Part shown: positions 48,571 through 64,000 of the stretch, in pieces
Layout of the letters: the number at the start of each line of letters is the position of its first letter
Numbering within the stretch: the stretch's first letter is position 1
Origin: Morella rubra
Lineage: Eukaryota > Streptophyta > Magnoliopsida > Fagales > Myricaceae
Direction: 5' to 3'
Assembly: GCA_003952965.2 (NCBI GenBank)
Contig: CM025853.1
Location: forward strand, 5,480,015-5,544,014
DNA: 64,000 nucleotides
The notes under the pieces: generated by a model
Database searches by the model: none
Told to the model about the DNA's origin: nothing
Seen by the model: the letters and a program-made list of their open reading frames with translations, nothing else
Made by a program: the position numbers and the translations under genes

Positions 48571-51500
48571 AGTCACCGATCCAATTTGGCAGTTGGAGTG
48601 AATTTGATACGCGTAATTGCTTGCGATTGGTGGTAGCGTGTTCTCACTAGTTCCATGAGATTTATTCCTTTAATAAGGCCAATTGGATTGACGGAATGAC
48701 CACTCTATAGCACGAAAAATTCTCTTAAGATTAGTATAAGACGAAATACATGTTTGAGATTTTGCTATACACCAAGCACTAGTTGATTAATTAAGCTTTT
48801 TTTAAAAGATAAAAATTTGGTCTTAAAAAAAATATTTTTTCCGAACTCATAACACCATAACGCCTGACTTTCTTCCGTCCTCTTTTAAGAGTTTCTGCCC
48901 TTCTGGAAATAGTAATTTCGGAAGACAAAATTAGAATAAATATTTTTATATTGAAGGACACACACTTGAAATCGATGAATTTTCATCACTAATGAATAAT
49001 GACGTGTCAACTGTTACGCATTCCTAACTAGATAAACATTTTGATCACCACGTGCATATCAATCTTAATTCTTACACTAACAAAGGCATCAGAACATATC
49101 TTTTGTAAAAGGAAAAATGCTTAATTCGTATTAATATCAGCCCAGCCCCACCTATGATGGATTTCTGAATTCACCACTAGAAGCATCCATAACATGCCAC
49201 TCAGTGATATAACTGTTTTTTTTTAATAAGGAGGGCTACATCTCTGATTTTTATTAAATATCTTTATTTATGGTAAAAGAATACCACTGTATATTAAAAT
49301 TTAAAATACCATACAATACTTTAAAAAAACAAAATAAAGGACTAAAAAAACAAAAACTAACTAGAAAATAAAAAACAAAATAACCGATCTAAAATTTAAT
49401 ATGTGCAAAACCTAAAAGATACAGAATACTCCCATCTCATAGGCAAAATGCTGGAAATATGTTATTTAAGCTTTTCATTTGCTTGGTTTTAGTTGGGTAT
49501 TCACTCTCGAACCTTCTCACCACACTTGGCTTTAGGAGGGAGGACCTTCCCGAACCTCCCAATCTTACTTTATTTCTAATAAGACCATCATGATCGATGG
49601 TCATGATCTGATATTACTTTGATAAAGTGAAACAAATCATGAAAATTATTTTGAAAAATTTTAGGAATTCAAGGGAGTTCTTTAAAAGTTAAGGACTATT
49701 GTAATAAGTTATCCCTTTTGTACCTAACATCTTTTCCTTGTTATAGTTTGGCATGATTGTGATCTGACACTAGTGTAAAAAAAGTTAAATTGATACGAAT
49801 ATTGCAAAAGATGGTCACGTGATCATTATGGCCCCAATTTCATCTTTATTATCTACAACTTTTTTGGACCATTTTAAACACTTTCAAATATCTACAACTT
49901 TTCGATGGTATATGGATTGTGTGAATTCCTCCACAGGTTGTCTAGATGGTATGATGATAATTATAATAAAAAATTAAATTCAAAATACAAAATAAAATTC
50001 ATAAATTAAATACAAAATATTAGAGTATAAAAATATATTATTATTTTTAATTTTTTAAGACATGTGACATGTCGAGTAACTATATATTGACACTTGACAT
50101 CCTACATCATCAATTCCATTAAAAATCTAGATATAAATATAACCTGAGTGATTTTCAAGTGTAGCCAAGGTTCAGTGATTTGTTAATTCTAAAAATTTAG
50201 ACAATTTTTTAAAATCTCATGAAAAGTTTGAAATTTTTTTAAAAAATAAAACTTAAATGAAAAAGGAAAATCCCTAATTTTTGGAGGGTTTGGGGGGCCA
50301 TGGCTCCCCCAGCCCCCTCTAGCTTTGCCCCTGATCTGGGGGAACAAAGTTCTTCTGTTGCTTCTCAGACCTGCAAACACAAGAATGTGCCCTAAGAGGG
50401 CAAGGAAGACTTCGATGTATGTTTTAGCGTTTTATAATGCAAATCTTTAAGGAGAGTTTTTGTGTGTTAGATTGGTATTCGTAGACCATGAAACACGTAA
50501 CTGTTAGGTATCTCGATTAGGCACTATTCAGGATGATTTGGACAAGCTTTTAGTTGATTGAAACGTGCTTTGTTCAATGTTCGCGAATGCGACACTTTTA
50601 CTCTTGTTGTGCCTCAAGCAATGAGATCGTGGGCTCATAATTTTGTCGTTGCTAGTGAAATGGCCCTTGTGGGTTCTCAGGTTTTGGGCTCACATATCTT
50701 TGGGCTTTCCATTTATGGACAATTTTGTGGTATCATTATTATAAATTTAAAAGCACTATTTTTCAGCGGAGATTATTTCTCCAGTTGACCCTCAATCAGG
50801 GCCATTAATAGTCATACGCTGTTATATATATAATTATTGTAACGGGGAGTAGGCCAAAGAATGGAGACAGACTGACTCATACAACAATATTATTATATAT
50901 TTTTTTCCCTCAAGATTTTCTTACTCTGTGTACCAATTCCCAAATGTACTTTTTGTAAAGCGTTTGTCCAGACATTAGGAGAAGATTTTCTAATCAGAAC
51001 GAGAAGGTTCAAATGACATTCACCCATGATAGGGAGACAAAGTCAATTTTCTTTTAAAAAATATATGAAAGATAAAAATTACCCTTAAAATTAAAACTAA
51101 TGACCCTAAAGAGATAAGAATATTTTGTCAGAATCTAGTAAGCATTGGAAACTTCCAATTTCTAAGGTCTACGATTCAAAATTGATAGGCTGAAGAGAAG
51201 TAGTCGTAGAACAGAAGATGTCATTAATTCCAAAGATTCCAAACAAGTTTGTATTTATTAGAAAATTAATGTGATTGTTTGACTTTGGAATAAGGTGGGA
51301 GGAGTACCCATCCTAACAAAGCTACAACTACGCAATGATAATTGCTACTGTATTTTCTCACCCTTTTGTTTTTTAATTGACAGATGCTTTCGAATGTATA
51401 TAAAAAATTTTTTTTTATTAAAGAGCATTCAGATCCATCTAATACCAATCCAATATTGACAACTTCACAAAATAGAAAAAAGGCAAGGAAGACGAGGACA

Positions 51501-52000
51501 ATAATATTAGGAATAAGTGGATATTATATTATTTAATATTATTAATATTTATGTACATAAAAATTCGGACATCATGGGCCTATAATGAACTTAATTTATT
51601 GTATCTATCTATTTTTAAAATATACTATGTAATTTTAAGAAAAAATTATAGAAAATATCAATCCTAATATTACACTACGAAGAAATGCATAAATTGGATT
51701 GAGAGTGGGTTCAAATGTACTTGACTCAGCTTAAAAAACGTAACTCAGCAACAAATTTAAGACACTCGAATCATCTCTCAACTTAAATATCAATTAAATG
51801 AAGAACAAGGGCACTCATATATCTCCCTCTCGGAGTAGAATTTCCGTCGTTCAATTGCCCAGCTCTCATCGCAAGACATGCATACATGGGTAAAAAAGAA
51901 GACCAAAAAAAAGAAAGAAAAAGGCAAAACGAAGGAGCACGGTACGTAAAACGAGATAAAAGTAACTTAAAACGCGTGGTCACGCATGTCGCCCCACGTT
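48571..52000. other. Long gene-free stretch before the MAPK gene
   Basis: AT-rich, apart from the hAT-like remnant at 50160-50333. The segment 49210-49560 has the look of an old retroelement or LINE flank, but no domain can be named. The frame 50558-50788 has no recognised motif. Confidence 0.4.
50160..50333. mobile_element. hAT-type MITE remnant
   Basis: The right end TAGCTTTGCCCCTG (to 50333) and the preceding GGGGGGCCATGGCTCCCCC match the right part of the 1001-1174 element. The left end is only weakly matched (GTAGCCAAGGTT near 50161). No target duplication was found. Confidence 0.45.
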
Positions 52001-52240
52001 TGGCGGAGCTGCAAAAGCATTATTTACCACTTCGCCATCATTCACGGCCCATCTCGCTAAAGCAACCACGCAACCCTCTCTTAGGCTTTCTGTTCCGCAC
52101 CCATCGCCTGCGACGACCAGACAATTTTGCAGGTGGCAGAAGCTGCGATAATATAGAGAGAAAGATAGGAATCGGAATAGAAGAAAAGCGGGCAATGCTG
52201 AAGGAATCGAGTGGCTTGGAAAGGACGCCGAGGAGAGTAT
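52001..52240 (+). promoter_or_regulatory. Probable 5' leader of the MAPK gene
   Basis: A purine-rich segment directly upstream of the ATG at 52241. A GTG-initiated extension (52211) is in frame, but the ATG start matches the MGGGG-type N-terminus of the family. No TATA box is placed with confidence. Confidence 0.35.
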
Positions 52241-59982
<7,742 letters not shown>

Positions 59983-61830
59983 TTTCATACTTAAGATCGA
60001 TATCGATTTTCAGTTTAAGAGTTCCAGAATACATAGTTCTGTGCTCTACTCCTATTTCGTCCATGGCATGCATTGAGGGTGCTATATAATCCTCACATTA
60101 TTCCAGGTAGAAGCTAACTCTAGGATTGCATCACGATTCTATTGACTTGTGGAGTAGAGGTGCTCTCTTGTAATTAAACTCTTATACGTTTTTGGTAGAA
60201 ACCACAATTATGTTCTTTTGTGTCTATGAGATGTGATTTATATTTACTATAACAGAATAGGGATGGGGTGCTTACTCTATAAAAGGAGCAATAGGTATTT
60301 ATAAATTGACAGCGGTCCTTTTTTGTCATTGACCTTGCCAAGAAAATGGTCACATTTGAAGCCGGTTGATGAAGTAGTCGGTGAGACTTTTGAGTCATCC
60401 ACGATGATATCTTCCACAATAGAAGGGGCGTGATAGAGTAGGTGAAGGGGCTGTTGTATTTTCTTCCTTGAAGGAAGGAGCATTGACTCAGGGCAGCTCC
60501 AGAAATAAAGGGAAGCCAATAGTCATTAGTCAATATCGAAGGATGGTAGATCTAAACTTGAATATCCTTTGGACAAAAGGGGAAAATGGGAAAAAAAAAA
60601 ATTAAGAGGAAAACATGGAGGCTGTCTGGCGAATGTGGTAAGGATTTTTATAAACATTGACTTAAGAAATATAGTCATGGGTCAGTCGGGATTATCACAA
60701 CGTTTAATATGAGCTTTTGGCAAGATATCTGATAGAATACAACCAATCCGGGTCACGTGCATTCTCCTATAACGCCATTCGAAATTTGAATGATTGAGCT
60801 TCAACCAATAGGCATTAGATCAACTGGCAACCCTTTGGGGAGGGGCTGGTTCCCTGGGTCTAATCTCCCCAACTCTAGGCTTCTGGTCCTGCTCAAAAAA
60901 TTGCCCAGAAAAAAAAAAACAGATTGGGCTTCAAACACCACCACCCTTCCTGGCAACGCTCACTTAAGCAGATTTATCTGTGGGATTTTCTCAGTTTTCG
61001 CATAAATTACCTCCCTTTGGGAATATCCGCAAGTAATAGAGATAGCTGAGTTGAGCTGAGAAAGCCTTTCTCACTGCAACATCGAAGAAGGGCATGTTAT
61101 ATAACCAATAGTCATCTAAATCATTTCCGAAGATAGTGAGGAGGGGCACTTATTGCTCAAGATATTGCTCCAAACCGTTTTTGAAGAACAGAAACACGTT
61201 GTGGCTTGGTACTATCTAGGGAGGGGAATAGCTTGTTGGAAAAACACTTGTCAGGAACTGGTTTACATACTAAATCTAGCAATCTCACTTGTTAGGTGGT
61301 TCTTCCTTACCCACAAAGAACGGCTAAAATGCTTAAACTTAAAACCAGACTTGCAGGATTAATCGAAGAAAAGACTTGCTAGAATCTACCTTCATGATAT
61401 TGCTTCTATGAAGAACACTCGTCCAACTGTTTTCTCCAAAGACCCACTGGCCATTTCCGGCAAATTATTTACCATGTATTCCAACTCAAACTTGCTCTTT
61501 TATTTGCAGTCCCGAGTATATACAATATTATCTTCAAACTAGAGATCCCATCACAAACTAGAGAGAAATCTTATCTTCTGTATAAGCAGCGATTAGCCCA
61601 AGAACATCTCAATAAATCCATCTTTCAGTCCACCGATCGAGAGAAATTTGGAGTAGGTTATCTTTCACATGCAATTTCAATCCATCTCGACTCTTCTCAC
61701 AGAAGTCAATGGCCTCAAAATTTTCAGAACGACTTGACTTAAATACTTTGGTCAATCTGCAAGGATTCCTAAGTCAGATCAAGAGTTGCAACACCAACGT
61801 CGCATTTCCACTTAATAATTCTTTTCTATC
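59983..61830. other. Region between the convergent MAPK and PPR genes
   Basis: About 59983-60190 is the likely 3' UTR of the MAPK gene. The part near 61830 is the 3' flank of the PPR gene. Between them lies the SINE at 60805-60921 and unassigned sequence; minus frames at 60174-60533 have no recognised domain. Confidence 0.4.
60805..60921 (+). mobile_element. Short tRNA-derived SINE with target duplication
   Basis: A 117-bp element with an A-box-like stretch (GGCATTAGATCAACTGG at 60811-60827) and a B-box-like stretch (GGGTCTAATCTCC at 60856-60868), about 45 bp apart. It ends in an A-run at 60909-60919. It is flanked by GATTGAGCTTCAA (60792-60804) and GATTGGGCTTCAA (60922-60934), a 13-bp target duplication with one mismatch. 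Confidence 0.65.
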
Positions 61831-64000
61831 TCACCAGTAATCCCCACATGAACAAGAACCACCACTGAAGTGGTGAAAGCGATGAGAATCTCTCAAGATT
61901 ATCAACCTTCCCTCAATCTTGGATATGTGTTTGATGGCATTGTGGCAATCTTCACACACTCGCAAGTTTTTCATAACGCGGATTGGTCTCCCGGCAGGTA
62001 TTGAAAGGATTCCAAATGCAACTGCTAATTTCTCACTGTGATACTTCAGTAGATGTTCCTTCTCTTCTTCTTCCACATCATGTAAAACCAATTTTGTACA
62101 AGAAACATACCCGTCCAGCTTCATTTTCAAATCCAGCTCTTCTAAAAATGCATATATTCTATCCTTGTCTGGGTGGTAAGGGTCCCCAGCTGAAAAAGTA
62201 TGAACCTTATTCTGGGCTTCAAGCCAACTATAACCAGGTACTTTTCTCACACCACTATCCCTCATTTTCAATCTCATCTTGCTAACATCACCCCATCTAC
62301 CTGAAGATGCATATAAATTTGAGAGAAGAACATACATCCCTGAATTATCAGGTTCCATCTCAAAAATCATCTCAGCAGCCTTTTCACCTAATTCGGTATT
62401 GCCATGAATTCTGCTTGCACCGAGTAGAGCACCCCATGTAGCAGCATCTGGTTCAAAGGGCATTATTCGCATCAAATTCTGGGCCTCGTCCAGACGCCCA
62501 GCTCGTCCAAGAAGATCAATCATACAAGTGTAGTGTTTTGAGTTTGCTGTTATACCATACTCCCGACTCATTGAATAGAAATATTCTGTTCCCTTCTCTA
62601 CCAAGCCAGTGTGACTGCAAGCAGACAGTACACCAACCTGAAACATGATGCAAAGAAAAAGGAGGGGGGTAACAATTAGGAGGAGCAAGAAGTTATGCAG
62701 AAACAAAGATATTATTAGAGCTTGTAAGTTCAAGCTATGCAACAATTTGCAGCAAAAAAAATACAGATTGACATGGACAATAATGTGGTAATCTTCAGGG
62801 CACGTAAACCTTTTGGTTTCAAAAGTAATTGCTTTTCACTTTATTGCTTTATCTATTTATCTAATTGCTTTCAAAGTTTATTGAAAGATATTCTTGTCTC
62901 GTCGTTACTTCTTCTTCTTCTTCTTTTTCAAGTTCACAATCAAAGAAAGTAATATGAAGTGCTAATCATATAGTGCCTTTCTATCTTTCATTCAACAACT
63001 GAACCAGGGAGAAAGTACTGATTGTCTTTCTGACAAAAATGAAAGCGGAGCAAGGTTTGCTTTTAAAAATAACAGAGGAAGATAATAAGTTAACATACAA
63101 GGAGGCAACCAAATGGTTTTATAAGGGCACTCAAGTTCAATAACTCGCTAGCTTCAGCATGCAATATATAAGGGATAGGTCAAGCTTGGGGGTATGTAGG
63201 ATGTACACCAGAGAGAGATAATTAACGTAGACCTAAAGAACTAATGCGCATCAACCTCAGGAAGTTCTATGCACTAATCATGCATGAAAATCTACCACAT
63301 ATTTTTACAATGATACTCAAAGCACAATTAAGATGCCACTCAGATAAGGAAATATTTATTTATTCTAGTTTCAACCAGCATCATCATTTTTCCTTTTCCT
63401 CTGGTATGTTCGTGACAGCATTATGATAAACACAAGCCTATGAAAAGTACTAGACGACTTGATATAACTGTCCAGAATGTTTATTCAGCAATCATTTCCT
63501 GAAACAGCCATCTCAAAAGAATCAAACAACAAGTTCTCACACCAGTAAACGGAAGTTCTCTTGCCTTCAAAGGAACTTCTGTCATCGGTAACTCCGACAG
63601 GTTCAGAACACCAATTTGACAAGCCAAATAAAGGTCAAGGGGCGAATCAAATTGAAATAGAATATCATTTTGGGTTGATAATAAGACGCCTAAATGAAAA
63701 TTAAATGCATATCAAATGGGTAAAACAAAATTACCATAGTGACATCGTCAGGGTTGCTACCCGCTGCCTTCATTGACTCAAAAACCTTCAAAGCCTCTTT
63801 ACCAAATCCATGCCGCGCATATCCTGCAATCATTGTATTCCAAGATACAACATCCTTTTCTGCTATATCTTCGAACACGTCATATGCTTCATCTATGTTT
63901 CCACATTTACAATACATGGCCAGAAGTGCATTCCCCACGTAACAGCCAGTCTCATATCCTGCCTTAACTAGCCGCCCATGCAATTGCTTCCCCAACTCCA
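61831..64000 (-). CDS. DYW-class PPR protein, At4g02750-like, 3' part (5' end outside window)
   Basis: Two exons are visible: from the window edge 64000 down to 63735, and 62637-61831, joined in phase 0 across a GT..AG intron of 1097 bp. The readable part is about 357 residues: the last PLS-type PPR motifs ([40 protein letters not shown]), E/E+ region ([29 protein letters not shown]) and a complete DYW domain with [11 protein letters not shown] (the zinc-site HSE), CEDCHNAIK and the terminal [12 protein letters not shown] proteins edit C to U in plastid or mitochondrial transcripts; the targeting peptide and RNA-contacting repeats lie outside the window. The sequence recalls Arabidopsis At4g02750 closely. 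The intron is unusual because most DYW genes have none. Confidence 0.92.
62638..63734 (-). other. Intron of the PPR gene
   Basis: Donor GTAATT after ATG (63734) and acceptor TTTCAG before GTTGGTG (62638). The [13 protein letters not shown] reading across the join matches the uninterrupted family sequence. Content is AT-rich with a CTT run near 62909-62928 and no recognised repeat. Confidence 0.8.

Noticed and set aside
52211-52240. GTG start upstream of the MAPK ATG
   Set aside because: Nuclear plant genes do not normally start at GTG, and MGSGGTLGDGVRRW at 52241 matches the family N-terminus.
60174-60533. 119-codon minus frame between the MAPK and PPR genes
   Set aside because: No recognisable domain, no splice partners, and it overlaps the probable MAPK 3' end. 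Not enough to call a gene.

Overview
This is a low-GC plant nuclear segment, almost certainly from a core eudicot. The evidence is large interrupted genes with GT..AG introns, dense MITEs, tRNA-derived SINEs, and four protein families that are plant-specific in this form. I cannot name the species. No tRNA, rRNA, CRISPR or prokaryotic feature was seen.

Layout. (1) 634-13979, minus: a complete 13-exon EDR1/SIS8-type Raf-like MAPKKK of 1045 aa. Its 5' UTR and a pyrimidine-rich upstream tract run to about 15.5 kb. (2) 15.5-20.9 kb: gene-free and full of MITEs. (3) 20.9-38.6 kb: a duplicated region. Block A (20905-27547) is followed by a partial copy of the EDR1-like gene (27536-32395), then by a second, diverged block A' (32383-38628). 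(4) 40618-42742, minus: a four-exon HON4/HON5-type GH1-HMGA protein with six AT-hooks. (5) 43-52 kb: gene-free and MITE-rich, including a Mutator-type MITE carrying a nested hAT element. (6) 52241-59982, plus: a complete 11-exon group D (TDY) MAP kinase of the MPK8/MPK15 kind, 639 aa. (7) 61831-64000, minus: the 3' part of a DYW-class PPR gene resembling Arabidopsis At4g02750, cut by the window edge.

The most striking structure is the duplication. The breakpoints fit one tandem duplication of about 18.65 kb (about 8890 to 27545), beginning inside the EDR1-like gene, followed by loss of about 7 kb from the second copy. The two EDR1 segments, introns included, differ at fewer than about ten places in 4.8 kb. 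The A and A' blocks, which should be equally old, differ by roughly 7% in a stretch compared by eye and by several insertions. Mismatches cluster at the ends of the near-identical tract. Gene conversion between the two EDR1 segments is the simplest explanation. The copy keeps open exons and splice sites for the EDR1 domain but has no kinase domain.

The genes do not form an operon-like unit. The MAPKKK and the MAPK belong to signalling families, the HON4-like protein is a chromatin architectural factor, and the PPR protein is an organelle RNA-editing factor. Exon boundaries come from reading frames, splice dinucleotides, codon phase and remembered family alignments, not from transcripts.
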